The notes under the pieces are model-generated. The model saw only the letters and a program-made list of their open reading frames with translations, searched no databases and was not told where the DNA came from. This document shows positions 45,327 to 53,724 of a DNA stretch of 64,000 bases, piece by piece. Positions within the stretch are counted from its first letter, which is position 1. Each line of letters starts with the position of its first letter. Both the position numbers and the translations under genes were made by a program. The DNA is from Ardenticatena maritima (GTDB lineage: Bacteria; Chloroflexota; Anaerolineae; Ardenticatenales; Ardenticatenaceae): NCBI RefSeq assembly GCF_001306175.1, contig NZ_LGKN01000005.1, positions 248,001-312,000 on the forward strand, in the 5' to 3' direction.

Positions 45327-45743
45327 CAAAATGGGCACAAAAAAACGTTGCCGCCCTGGGGGGAGCAGGGCGGCAACCGTCGAGGAGGGGGAACAGCTGG
45401 TGTTTGGTTGTACCGGTCTCAACTCTCTAAACGCCACAAGCGAAATTTTTTGCGCATAAGCAGGCCAATTTTCGCCTTTTTTCGTGTGGAATGAGCGTTT
45501 CAAGCCGCTGCCGGTGCCGCCGCCGCCGTCCACCGTCCACCAGCGCAGGTCGTACCCCCGCCGGACTGGACCAGAGTGAGGGAGACAATCAGAAGCAAGC
45601 CGGCCCATTTGACGGACAAGAGGCGTTTGAACGCTTGCGGACGTGCCTGCTGATGCGCTATGAGTTTCCGCCCTGCTTTTCAGCGGCACAGTCAAATCAA
45701 AACACATCTGCTAGGGAGCATTTGGTGCTGGAGGGGGGGGGGA
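45327..45743. other. Gene-free stretch, left part (remnant-like)
   Basis: No convincing gene on either strand. The plus strand at about 45573-45735 is open with protein-like composition (DGQEAFERLRTCLLMRYEF region), but it lacks a start signal or recognisable family and may be a decayed remnant. A G10 run lies at 45733-45742. A minus-strand terminator (45339-45377) marks the left edge. Confidence 0.5.
45339..45377 (-). terminator. Orphan minus-strand terminator
   Basis: Minus strand: GTTGCCGCCCTG, 7-nt loop, CAGGGCGGCAAC, then GTTTTTTTGTG. Perfect 12-bp stem. Its T-tract points in the minus direction although no minus-strand gene lies to its right for over 700 bp; on the plus strand (after the lipoprotein gene) it lacks a T-tract. 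Confidence 0.8.
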
Positions 45744-45843
45744 GGGAAGAACGGTGGCGATGGTTGCGAGCCCTTTTGTGCGGAAAATAGCCTTGCGGCG
45801 GTTTGTACAGGAGGTGTTTCCTGTTTTCGCCACCGTTCTTCCC
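45744..45843. repeat. 17-bp inverted repeat enclosing small hairpins (candidate structured RNA)
   Basis: GGGAAGAACGGTGGCGA (45744-45760) and its exact reverse complement (45827-45843) flank 66 nt. Inside on the minus strand are ACAGGA/TCCTGT (6-bp stem, 6-nt loop) and GCC-GCAA-GGC (GNRA-type loop). The layout is that of a closed multibranch RNA; a small MITE-like element is the alternative, but no target duplication is visible. Confidence 0.6.
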
Positions 45844-45867
45844 TGTGGGGGTAGGTGTGCATGCACA

Positions 45868-45876
45868 GTATACCAA
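45868..45876 (-). promoter_or_regulatory. Possible extended -10 promoter facing the inverted-repeat element
   Basis: Minus strand TTGGTATACT (TGG plus TATACT), about 25 nt before the inverted repeat. There is no -35 match. It is the only promoter-like signal that could feed minus-strand transcription toward the orphan terminator at 45339-45377. Confidence 0.35.
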
Positions 45877-45904
45877 CTTGAAATGCGCTTGTATAGGTAC
45901 ACGC

Positions 45905-45935
45905 GTACTCAATTTATGAGTACATTTGTACTCAT
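45905..45935. promoter_or_regulatory. GAGTAC/GTACTC palindrome cluster
   Basis: ATGAGTAC-ATTT-GTACTCAT (45916-45935) is a perfect 8+8 palindrome, preceded by a further GTACTC half-site at 45905-45910. The AT-rich setting and regular half-sites resemble a dimeric repressor operator just upstream of the minus-strand extended -10. Confidence 0.5.
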
Positions 45936-45971
45936 TGCTTTTTGTGAATTCTAACTTTTTGAATTGAAAAC

Positions 45972-46014
45972 AAAAAAAGACATCTCCCACTAATTCATGT
46001 GCAGTGGGAGATGT
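45972..46014 (-). terminator. Terminator of the 46075 gene
   Basis: Minus strand: ACATCTCCCACT, 11-nt loop, AGTGGGAGATGT, then CTTTTTTTG. Perfect 12-bp stem about 60 nt past the stop codon. Confidence 0.9.
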
Positions 46015-46074
46015 AAGAGGGGCAAACCGCAGAGTTATCAATCATGCCAAACAGTTGCAGCGCCGTCTTTGGGT

Positions 46075-46707
46075 TCAATACACTCTTTCGCTGACCTTCT
46101 CAACCACATAATCAAACAACGCGCGCCCAAACTGCTCCTGACCTTGGGGCACATTGATGTGCGCCTCAATCACATACGCCCCATTCTGTACCCAAAACAC
46201 ATAGGCTGGGACACCTTCATCATCTACACCCTGCCATGTACGCCATACTTTTCCTTGCCGCTTGAAACCTTCTGCAATTTCGGGTTTGATGATCTCCGCA
46301 TCGCTCACGGCTGATTGCCACCCATATTGGCGCACGGGGTCAGCCATCTTGCTCAATGCAACGCGCGCACTTGCTTTGGAAGGAAAGGCATACACGGCAC
46401 TATTCACTAACGCTACCTGTTCATCCTTCGCGATAACTACCATGTGCGTTGCATCTCCCGTATGCCAGCCACGTAATACCCCATAACTCTCAGGCTGTAT
46501 CGCATTTTCAGAGCCCAATACTTGTACATATCCAAAACCTTTCAAGTCATCTACTTGAAGCAACCATGTAGATAAGATACTCTCCTTTTGTGGTACAAAT
46601 GAGGCTTCTCGTGCCTGCATCAAATTTGCCCGCGTCAAATTTACGCCAAAAGTGACCAACAATATCATACTGAAAAACAAGGTAAACGTTTTCGTTCGAG
46701 TCACCAT
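46075..46707 (-). CDS. Exported protein of unknown function
   Basis: 210 aa. An N-terminal signal or anchor (MVTRTKTFTLFFSMILLVTFGVN) precedes an alpha/beta-looking domain with FVPQKESILSTWLLQVDDL, AFPSKASARVALSKM, and a repeated-strand region (KVWRTWQGVDDEGVPAYVFWVQNGAYVIEAHI). The later part resembles a substrate- or ligand-sensing lobe, but I recognise no family. ATG 46707 has AAGGAGG upstream. Codon use is lower in GC than its neighbours, together with its AT-rich flanks. Strong promoter 230 nt upstream. Confidence 0.75.
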   Translation of the reverse strand: MVTRTKTFTLFFSMILLVTFGVNLTRANLMQAREASFVPQKESILSTWLLQVDDLKGFGYVQVLGSENAIQPESYGVLRGWHTGDATHMVVIAKDEQVALVNSAVYAFPSKASARVALSKMADPVRQYGWQSAVSDAEIIKPEIAEGFKRQGKVWRTWQGVDDEGVPAYVFWVQNGAYVIEAHINVPQGQEQFGRALFDYVVEKVSERVY

Positions 46708-47097
46708 CGGGAATCCTCCTTGTATATGGCAGGTCTGTTCATTGAGGCAGACAGCACCACTCCACTGCACAGCCCAGCAAAAAACAGAATGGAAAGGCGC
46801 TGAGACAATCGGTGATCGCTACATAGGTAGCAAAGAGGGAAAACGGCGTGCCGCGCGGGGAAAATACGAGGCAACAAGAAAGAGCGCTGGTTTTCTACAT
46901 AAACGCCTCCCCAAAATTTCTTTTTGCTATCCGAACGGCAGTATAAACCCCTTGTCGCAGTTGTCAATGGTCAAAAGGGGTAGATATGCGTCGAATAAGT
47001 CGCCCGCCCTGCGTCATTTTGACGAAAATCCCCTTGCTCAATACAGTCCATAGGCGTTCCTCATCAAAACAAAAAACCGTGCGAGAGGGAGGGAGCC
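46708..47097. other. Divergent intergenic region with long leader
   Basis: 390 bp between two divergent genes. Minus side: promoter at 46940-46967 and a leader of about 225 nt for the 46075 gene, with GGGGAGG followed by an ATG-TAG start-stop pair at about 46896-46901. Plus side: a CGTCATTTTGACG palindrome (47012-47024) lies upstream of the 2Fe-2S gene. No gene is supported. Confidence 0.55.
46940..46967 (-). promoter_or_regulatory. Strong promoter of the 46075 gene
   Basis: Minus strand TTGACA (-35), 16-bp spacer, TATACT (-10). Consensus -35 and near-consensus -10, placed about 230 nt before the start codon. Confidence 0.78.
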
Positions 47098-47472
47098 ATG
47101 CCAACCATCAACATTGTCGGATTTGGAACCTGCGAAGTTGCCGAAGGCACTCGCCTCGTCAAAGCCATCAAAGCCTGCGGCGTTGATATCGGGCATCGCT
47201 GCGGCGGCTTTGCACGTTGTACCACCTGCCGCGTCGAATTCATTGAAGGTGAACCCGACGTGATGACACGCGCCGAATACGAAAAGCTCAAAGAAAGTGG
47301 GCTGTTTGGAAAAGTGCGCCTGGCATGCCAGATTGTGGTTGATCGGGATATGACAGTGAAGCCGCTCATGCGCGTCTCTGAACAGGGGTGGAGCGACCCC
47401 GGCCCCGAGCCGGAAGATAGTGTGACACCCGAAGCCGTCTTCATCCCGATTAGCGAGTTGGAACGCGAATAA
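47098..47472 (+). CDS. 2Fe-2S ferredoxin-type protein
   Basis: Small electron carrier with plant-type cluster ligands Cys35, Cys41, Cys44 and Cys77 (C-x5-C-x2-C-x32-C). The N-terminal half has the beta-grasp fold ([22 protein letters not shown]); the C-terminus is acidic and Pro-rich. 124 aa. GGGAGG lies upstream of the ATG. It may belong with the downstream thiolase gene, but the 95-nt gap has its own ribosome site. Partner enzyme unknown. Confidence 0.9.
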   Translation: MPTINIVGFGTCEVAEGTRLVKAIKACGVDIGHRCGGFARCTTCRVEFIEGEPDVMTRAEYEKLKESGLFGKVRLACQIVVDRDMTVKPLMRVSEQGWSDPGPEPEDSVTPEAVFIPISELERE

Positions 47473-47567
47473 CCTCAACGGGGCGCGTCTTTATCCCTCA
47501 GAAATGGCGCGCCCCATCACTAACCTTACCCAACACACTCATCGAGCCAATCAAGGAGGAATGGCAC

Positions 47568-48779
47568 ATGCACGAAGACGTGTTCATTGTTGACGCCGTG
47601 CGCACACCCGTGGGACGCCATGGCGGCGCACTGGCAAAAGTACGTCCCGACGACATGGCGGCGCTTGTCATCAAAGCGCTGGTAGAACGTACCGGAGTTG
47701 CCCCGGAGAGCATCGAAGACGTTGTGTTCGGTTGCGCCAATCAGGCGGGGGAAGACAACCGCAACGTTGCCCGTATGGCGCTCCTGCTGGCTGGATTGCC
47801 GGTCACGGTCGGCGGCACAACCATCAACCGCTTGTGCGGTTCCAGCATGGATGCGGTGCATTACGGCGCCCGCACCATCATGGTCGGCGACGCCGAAGTC
47901 ATCATCGCGGGCGGTGTGGAAAGCATGAGCCGCGCCCCCTACGCACTCCCCAAAGCCGAATACGCCTACCCACGCGGCAACCTCACCGCCTACGATACCA
48001 CCCTCGGCTGGCGCTTCCCCAACCCCAAAATGGAAGCCATGTTCCCGCTCGAAAGCATGGGCGAAACCGCCGAAAACATCTACGACCTGACACACATCTC
48101 CCGCGAAGAACAAGACCTGTTCGCCTACCAAAGCCAGATGAAAGCCAAAGCCGCCATCGAAAGCGGGCGCTTCAAAGATGAAATCGTGCCGGTGGAAGTG
48201 CCGCAACGCAAAGGGCCGCCCATCATCGTGGATACGGACGAACACCCCCGCCCCGATACCACGCTCGAAAAACTGGCACGCCTCAAACCCGCCTTCCGCC
48301 CCAACGGCACGGTGACCGCCGGCAACGCCAGCGGCATCAACGACGGCGCGGCAGCGCTCCTGCTTGCCAACCGCGCCCAAATCGAGCGGCAAGGCTTGAA
48401 ACCTATGGCACGCATCGTCAGCATGGCCGTCGCCGGGGTTGACCCGCGTACCATGGGGCTTGGCCCTGTGCCGGCAACACGCAAGGCGCTGGCACGCGCC
48501 GGGCTACGCATCGAAGACATTGACCTGGTCGAATTGAATGAGGCGTTTGCCGTGCAAGCACTGGCGTGCATCCGCGAACTGGGATTGAACCCCGACATCG
48601 TCAACGTCAACGGCGGCGCGATTGCCCTCGGTCATCCTCTCGGCTGTTCAGGCGCACGCATTCTCACCACGCTGGTGCACGAAATGCGCCGTCGCGACAA
48701 CGTGCGCTACGGGCTGGCGACCATGTGCATCGGTGTGGGGCAAGGCATCGCCACCATTGTCGAAAAAGTGGAGGGATAA
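47568..48779 (+). CDS. Thiolase (acetyl-CoA C-acyltransferase)
   Basis: Degradative or biosynthetic thiolase. The nucleophilic Cys90 is in [15 protein letters not shown], His356 in [11 protein letters not shown] and the acid/base Cys387 in [10 protein letters not shown]. 403 aa, complete. AAGGAGG precedes ATG 47568. It may act in fatty-acid oxidation or acetoacetyl-CoA formation; which is not readable from sequence. The GH31 gene follows 6 nt later, an odd pairing for one transcript. Confidence 0.94.
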   Translation: MHEDVFIVDAVRTPVGRHGGALAKVRPDDMAALVIKALVERTGVAPESIEDVVFGCANQAGEDNRNVARMALLLAGLPVTVGGTTINRLCGSSMDAVHYGARTIMVGDAEVIIAGGVESMSRAPYALPKAEYAYPRGNLTAYDTTLGWRFPNPKMEAMFPLESMGETAENIYDLTHISREEQDLFAYQSQMKAKAAIESGRFKDEIVPVEVPQRKGPPIIVDTDEHPRPDTTLEKLARLKPAFRPNGTVTAGNASGINDGAAALLLANRAQIERQGLKPMARIVSMAVAGVDPRTMGLGPVPATRKALARAGLRIEDIDLVELNEAFAVQALACIRELGLNPDIVNVNGGAIALGHPLGCSGARILTTLVHEMRRRDNVRYGLATMCIGVGQGIATIVEKVEG

Positions 48780-48785
48780 ACAACC

Positions 48786-51050
48786 ATGAAACGTCGCTGG
48801 GGATTGCGGTTCCTTGTTCTGGTGCTCGTGCTGAGCGCAGGGTGGTACGCATGGAACACCTGGCGTATGCGCCCCATCGTCGGCGCGCTGGAAATCGCAC
48901 CAGAATGGCAAACGGGTGCCGCTTTCACACTGGGTGAATTCGACGTGCTCTGGAACGGAAAACGGGGCTTGCTCTCCATCCATCACCACTCGCGCCCCGA
49001 AAAAACGCTCTGGGCAAATGTGCCTGGGCGCGCCTTTGTCGGCGGTGGGGTTGGCGTCGAAGAGGTGCGCGAATCGCGGGGATTGTTTCGCATCGAAGAC
49101 CATCTCCGCACCACCTGCGCCGACCAAACACTCGATGATTTTGCCACAGAAGGCGAACGGCTCATCATCAGCGGACAACTGCGCTGTTCGGACGGGTCGC
49201 GCGTGCCCTACCGCTTCACCCTGACGCCGGACGTGACGAACCATCTGGCGTTTCGTCTCGAAGTCCAGGAACCGCTCAACCGCACGTTTCTCACCTATGC
49301 CAACGACAAAGATGAACACTTCTTCGGCTTTGGGGAACAATTTACCTTCTTCGATTTGAAAGGCCACCGCGTCCCCATCCTGGTGTCTGAACAAGGCATC
49401 GGGCGCGGCAAACAGCCGCTCACCTTCCTAGCCGACCTCACCGCCGGCGCCGGGGGCACACCGTACCACACCTACATCGCCGTGCCACATTATATCACCA
49501 GCAAAATGCGCTCGCTCATGCTGGACAACAGCGAATACGCCGAATTCAATCTGCGTGCCGCAAACATGGTGCAAATTCGGCTCTTTGCGCCGGTCATGGT
49601 CGGCACCATCATCAACGGCGACACCCCAACCGACCTCATTCAGGCGTACACCGCGCGGGTGGGACGCATGCGTCCCTTGCCCGATTGGATTCTCCAAGGC
49701 GCGGTCGTCGGTATGCAAGGGGGCACCGCCCGCGTGCGCGACGTGTGGCAACAGTTGCAAGCCCACGAGACGCCCATCGCCGCCTTTTGGCTGCAAGATT
49801 GGGTCGGGCAACGCACCACCAGTTTTGGCAAACAACTCTGGTGGAACTGGGAACTCGACACTGACCGCTATCCGGAGTGGGAAGCGCTTGTCAACGACTT
49901 GCACGCGCAGGGGGTGCGCGTCATGCTCTACGTCAGCCCGTTCCTGGCGGACGTGAGCGAGAAGCCCAACCACCGCCGCAACCTGTTCGCCGAAGCGCTT
50001 GAAAACGGCTATCTCGTCACCAAAGCCGATGGTTCGCCCTATCTCATCCAAAACACCAGTTTCGCCGCCGGGCTGGTTGATTTGACCAACCCCGACGCCT
50101 ACGCCTGGCTACAAACCATCATCAGCGAAAACCTGCTGGGTATCGGCGCGGACGGCTGGATGGCGGACTTTGGCGAAGCCCTGCCCTGGGACGCGCATCT
50201 CGCCGCCGGCATTCCGGCATCCACCCTGCACAACCGCTATCCCGAACTCTGGGCGCGGCTCAACCGCGAGACGATTGAGGACGCCGGGCGCGGCGACGAC
50301 GTGGTCTTTTTCATGCGGGCGGGTTTTACACGCAGCCCACTCTACGCCACGCTCTTCTGGGAAGGCGACCAGCTCGTCAGCTGGGACGAATACGATGGCA
50401 TCAAAAGCGCCGTCACCGGCTTGCTCTCATCCGGTCTGTCGGGATTTGCGTTCAACCACAGCGACATTGGCGGCTACACCACAATTACCAATCCGCTTCT
50501 CTCATACCACCGCAGCAAAGAACTGCTCATGCGGTGGATGGAATTGAACGCTTTCACAACCGTGTACCGCACACACGAAGGCAACATCCCCGACGCCAAC
50601 GCGCAGTTTTACAGCGACGACGAGACGCTGGCGCACTTCAGCCGCATGGCAAAAGTCTATGCCGCCTGGGCGTTCTACCGCCGCCAGCTGGTGGATGAAG
50701 CCGCCCAAACCGGCTTGCCGGTGGTGCGCCACCTTTTCCTGCACTACCCGGACGACCCCAACGTGTGGCGCATTCGCTACGAGGAATTTCTGGTAGGCAC
50801 AGAATTGCTTGTTGCGCCCGTGCTCGATCCCCAAAAAGAGACGGTGGACGTCTATTTGCCCGCCGGTCGGTGGGTACACGTCTGGACTGGCGAGGTGTAC
50901 GGTTCCCCAGAAACCGGCACGCATGTTCGCGTCTCCGCCCCGCTGGGGTATCCCGCCGTCTTCTACCGCGAAGGGTCGGACGTGGGCGCGCAGTTTGTCG
51001 CCAACTTGCGCGCCGCCCACCTACTGGATGAAAAAGGAGCGCAACCATGA
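48786..51050 (+). CDS. Exported GH31 glycosidase, YihQ-like subfamily
   Basis: 754 aa. The N-terminus (MKRRWGLRFLVLVLVLSAGW) is a signal anchor, so the enzyme is outside or membrane-tethered, unlike cytoplasmic E. coli YihQ. The body follows YihQ closely: QDWVGQRTTSFGKQLWWNW, nucleophile Asp461 in WMADFGEALP, acid/base Asp528 in FWEGDQLVSW, HSDIGGYTT, and THEGNIPD. Of the residues known in YihQ to bind sulfoquinovose, the counterparts of Gln262, Gln288, Trp304 and Tyr508 appear kept, but the sulfonate-binding Arg301 is Gln350 here. A plain alpha-glucosidase, or a sulfoquinovosidase with altered recognition, are both possible. Confidence 0.92.
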   Translation: MKRRWGLRFLVLVLVLSAGWYAWNTWRMRPIVGALEIAPEWQTGAAFTLGEFDVLWNGKRGLLSIHHHSRPEKTLWANVPGRAFVGGGVGVEEVRESRGLFRIEDHLRTTCADQTLDDFATEGERLIISGQLRCSDGSRVPYRFTLTPDVTNHLAFRLEVQEPLNRTFLTYANDKDEHFFGFGEQFTFFDLKGHRVPILVSEQGIGRGKQPLTFLADLTAGAGGTPYHTYIAVPHYITSKMRSLMLDNSEYAEFNLRAANMVQIRLFAPVMVGTIINGDTPTDLIQAYTARVGRMRPLPDWILQGAVVGMQGGTARVRDVWQQLQAHETPIAAFWLQDWVGQRTTSFGKQLWWNWELDTDRYPEWEALVNDLHAQGVRVMLYVSPFLADVSEKPNHRRNLFAEALENGYLVTKADGSPYLIQNTSFAAGLVDLTNPDAYAWLQTIISENLLGIGADGWMADFGEALPWDAHLAAGIPASTLHNRYPELWARLNRETIEDAGRGDDVVFFMRAGFTRSPLYATLFWEGDQLVSWDEYDGIKSAVTGLLSSGLSGFAFNHSDIGGYTTITNPLLSYHRSKELLMRWMELNAFTTVYRTHEGNIPDANAQFYSDDETLAHFSRMAKVYAAWAFYRRQLVDEAAQTGLPVVRHLFLHYPDDPNVWRIRYEEFLVGTELLVAPVLDPQKETVDVYLPAGRWVHVWTGEVYGSPETGTHVRVSAPLGYPAVFYREGSDVGAQFVANLRAAHLLDEKGAQP

Positions 51051-51955
51051 GCCAAACACGCATCCAGTCGCACGATATGCTGGTGCGCCCTGCACGCCGC
51101 GAGGATACCGACGCGATCATGCGCTGGTTGCCGCGTGTCCTGGGCGAGCACGATTATGTGCTGGAAACATGGCACACCTGGTTGGACGACGACGAACCAT
51201 TGCTTGTGGGAGAATTTGAAGGCACACCCATCGCGATTACGCACATGGTGCACATCGCCCCCGATGAGCTCTGGTTGCAGGGCTTGCGCCTCCATCCCGA
51301 CTATCACGGGCGCGGGCTGGGCAAAGCCATGCACGAAGCCAATTTGCGCTACGCGCTCAGCCAACCCGGCGTGCGTGTGGTCTCCTTGGCGACGGCGAAT
51401 GACGTCGTGCGCCACCTCTGCCCCAAAAGCGGCATGCGCTGGTGCGGTGATTGGCTCTTGTACGAAGCCGACGCGCTGCCGGAACAGCCTACCCCGCCAC
51501 CGGCACACCTCACCGCCGAGGATAGCGACACGCTGGAAGCGCTCCTCGCGGCATCGCCGTATCGGCGCACGCATGCCAACCGTTTTCCCGCAGGGTGGAA
51601 ATTCCCGCGCTTGCGCGATGAACTGTTGCGAGAATGGCTAGCCGAAGGGCGCTTCCTGGCTCTGCGCGACACCAACGGGCGCGTGCACGCCGGCGTGGTC
51701 GCCATTCCACCGCCCAACGTTGAAGACGGCGACGCCTGGACGCTCCTGGTGCTGGGTGATACCGAGGGGCTTGTCTGGGCGGGGCGCGTGGTGCGAGCGC
51801 TGGCAGCCAAAGCGGGCGTACAGCGGCTCGCCGCCTTCATCCCCGATGACGCCACCTGGCGCGGCGCTTGGGAACAAGCAGGGTGGCGCTTCAAAGAAGA
51901 GTCGGCGTTTGCGCGTATGAGCGTGTACGAAAAATGGCGAGATTTAGATGATTGA
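51047..51955 (+). CDS. GNAT family acetyltransferase
   Basis: 302 aa. The N-terminal GNAT domain has motif A LRLHPDYHGRGLGKAMHEA and the beta-bulge region VGEFEGTPIAITHMV; a second, weaker GNAT-like half (about residues 170-300, HAGVVAIPP ... LVWAGRVVRALAAKAGVQRL) may make this a tandem-domain protein. The start overlaps the GH31 stop by 4 bp (ATGA). Substrate unknown. Its stop codon lies inside the promoter of the tRNA gene. Confidence 0.88.
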   Translation: MSQTRIQSHDMLVRPARREDTDAIMRWLPRVLGEHDYVLETWHTWLDDDEPLLVGEFEGTPIAITHMVHIAPDELWLQGLRLHPDYHGRGLGKAMHEANLRYALSQPGVRVVSLATANDVVRHLCPKSGMRWCGDWLLYEADALPEQPTPPPAHLTAEDSDTLEALLAASPYRRTHANRFPAGWKFPRLRDELLREWLAEGRFLALRDTNGRVHAGVVAIPPPNVEDGDAWTLLVLGDTEGLVWAGRVVRALAAKAGVQRLAAFIPDDATWRGAWEQAGWRFKEESAFARMSVYEKWRDLDD

Positions 51956-51979
51956 CGCCCAAATTGAGGGCGATATAAT
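51952..51979 (+). promoter_or_regulatory. Promoter of tRNA-Arg
   Basis: TTGACG (-35, overlapping the GNAT stop), 16-bp spacer, consensus TATAAT (-10), with transcription expected about 6 nt before the tRNA 5' end. Confidence 0.8.
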
Positions 51980-51991
51980 GGTACCCGCAAT

Positions 51992-52063
51992 GCCCCCGTA
52001 GCTCAGTGGAAGAGCAAGGTCCTCCTAAGACCTAGGTCGTGGGTTCGAATCCTACCGGGGGCA
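51992..52063 (+). tRNA. tRNA-Arg (anticodon CCT)
   Basis: 72 nt folding as a full cloverleaf: acceptor GCCCCCG/CGGGGGC, D-stem GCTC/GAGC, anticodon stem AGGTC/GACCT with loop CTCCTAA (CCT, reading AGG), T-arm GTGGG-TTCGAAT-CCTAC. The CCA end is not encoded. A T6 run follows directly. Confidence 0.97.
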
Positions 52064-52068
52064 TTTTT

Positions 52069-52965
52069 TCATGCCTCCGCCCGGTTCATCAGCCAAATAC
52101 CCCCCAAAATGCCGCTCGCGCCCACCAAATGAAAGCCGTGAATCCCCTCGCCCAAAAACACAAACGAAAGCATCGCGCCAAACAGAGGCATCAGGTGCAG
52201 AAACACTCCTGCACGATTCGCCCCCAGCACGCTCACACCCCAATTCCAAAAGTAAAACGCGAGCACGGACGCACAGACGCCCACATACACGATTCCAGCC
52301 GCAACCGGCGGCGTCATCTGCACTGTGAGCCCACGCCACCACGCCCAGCCGGCAAGCGGCATCATCAAACCGACCCCCACCACAACCGACGCCGTCAGCA
52401 AAACGGCGTGCGGCAACGTCGCCGGGCGGTGGCGCAACGCATGTGAATAGGCCGCCCACAAGCAGACCGCCGCCAGCATCAACACATCACCGCGATTGAA
52501 CCGCAAGGCCGCCAAAAAAGCCGATGAACCACGTCCAATGATGACCAGCGCCCCCAGCAACGAAACCCCAATGCCCACCCATTGCCGTCCATTCAAACGC
52601 TCACCAAACCAGAAGCGCGCTATCAGCGCAATCGCCACCGGCGTCAGCGAGAGGAAAATAATCGCATTGACAGCGGTTGTCCTCTGCAACGCACTGTAAA
52701 CGCACAATTGAAACAAGACCACGCCGCTGACGCTCAGGAACACCACCAACCGCCGAGCACGCCATACATCTGCACGCGCCCGCCACGTCGCCCGTCCCGC
52801 CAGCGGCAGCAAAATCAACGCCGCCACCACCCACCGCCCCAAAGTGAGCAAAAGCGGGGGCATGGCTTCACGCAACGCCCGTCCTACAATAAAATTGCCC
52901 GCCCAAAACAGTGCCGACCCGCTCAGCGCCAGGAGCGCGAGCGTCGTGGAGGATGGTCGTTTCAT
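52069..52965 (-). CDS. EamA/DMT family transporter
   Basis: Membrane transporter of about ten helices in two EamA repeats: first repeat LALLALSGSALFWAGNFIVGRAL, second from about FNRGDVLMLAAVCLWAAYSHAL. 298 aa, the usual length. AAGGAG precedes the ATG. Substrate (amino acid, metabolite or sugar) unknown. Its 3' end is 5 bp from the convergent tRNA gene. Confidence 0.92.
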   Translation of the reverse strand: MKRPSSTTLALLALSGSALFWAGNFIVGRALREAMPPLLLTLGRWVVAALILLPLAGRATWRARADVWRARRLVVFLSVSGVVLFQLCVYSALQRTTAVNAIIFLSLTPVAIALIARFWFGERLNGRQWVGIGVSLLGALVIIGRGSSAFLAALRFNRGDVLMLAAVCLWAAYSHALRHRPATLPHAVLLTASVVVGVGLMMPLAGWAWWRGLTVQMTPPVAAGIVYVGVCASVLAFYFWNWGVSVLGANRAGVFLHLMPLFGAMLSFVFLGEGIHGFHLVGASGILGGIWLMNRAEA

Positions 52966-53032
52966 GGTTGCTCCTTATACTGTGCACCTGTGAACCAGAC
53001 CAGGGCAACCCATTTTGTACACGGAGGCGCCT

Positions 53033-53689
53033 ATGACAAACCCCGCTTTTGACATTGACGAAGCCATGCGGCGCGTTGAAGCCGCCGTGCGCCCCTTTCC
53101 CAAGGCGGCGCTGTTTGAACTTGCCGAAGAAGGGCATGCCAGCGTCTTTGAAATTCTGGTGGCGTGCATTCTTTCCATCCGCACCCGCGACGAAGTGACG
53201 CTCCCCGTCGCCCGAAGTCTTTTCACCCATGCGCGCACGCCCAACGACATACTCGCATTAGGCGTTGAGGGTGTAGACCAACTCATCCGCGCCGTCTCGT
53301 TCCATGAGCGCAAAGCCGCCCAAATTGTTGCCATCGCACGCCACGCCGTTGAGCACCACAACGGCAAACTCCCCTGCCACCGTGAGACGCTGCTTGCCTT
53401 CAAGGGGGTTGGTCCCAAATGCGCCAACCTGACGTTGGCGATTGCCTGCGGCGAACCGTTCATCGCGGTTGACGTTCATGTGCACCGTATCACCAACCGC
53501 TGGGGCTACGTCCACACCCGCACACCGGAGGAAACGCTCCGCGAACTTGAACATAAACTGCCCCGCCGCTACTGGATTGACATCAACCGCTTGCTCGTCC
53601 CGTTTGGCAAATTCATCTGCACCGGCACACGCCCCAAGTGCGCTCAATGCCCCCTCAACGATATGTGCGCCCGTGTCGGAGTTGCCTAG
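53033..53689 (+). CDS. nth: Endonuclease III
   Basis: DNA glycosylase/AP lyase of base-excision repair for oxidised pyrimidines. The helix-hairpin-helix LAFKGVGPKCAN holds catalytic Lys129, the Asp is Asp147 (AVDVHVHR), and the 4Fe-4S cluster uses Cys196, Cys203, Cys206 and Cys212 (C-x6-C-x2-C-x5-C). 218 aa. ATG 53033 has GGAGG upstream; a TTG at 53015 is rejected. Confidence 0.96.
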   Translation: MTNPAFDIDEAMRRVEAAVRPFPKAALFELAEEGHASVFEILVACILSIRTRDEVTLPVARSLFTHARTPNDILALGVEGVDQLIRAVSFHERKAAQIVAIARHAVEHHNGKLPCHRETLLAFKGVGPKCANLTLAIACGEPFIAVDVHVHRITNRWGYVHTRTPEETLRELEHKLPRRYWIDINRLLVPFGKFICTGTRPKCAQCPLNDMCARVGVA

Positions 53690-53724
53690 AGCGCGAAGAA
53701 ACGCCCTCCGCACGGCAATCGCGC

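Noticed and set aside
44781-45707. A 308-residue minus-strand frame covering the lipoprotein and the gene-free stretch
   Set aside because: It runs through the orphan terminator hairpin and the plus-strand lipoprotein, has no Shine-Dalgarno and is composed of low-complexity Gly/Arg/His.
45491-45790. Plus-strand frame with DGQEAFERLRTCLLMRYEF, considered as a transposase fragment
   Set aside because: No start signal, no recognised transposase motif and no inverted ends or target duplication; kept only as a possible remnant.
46701-46967. 88-residue minus-strand frame in the leader of the 46075 gene
   Set aside because: Its start would lie in the -35 box of the promoter, it has no ribosome site, and its codons are rich in Ser/Arg/Leu without any domain.
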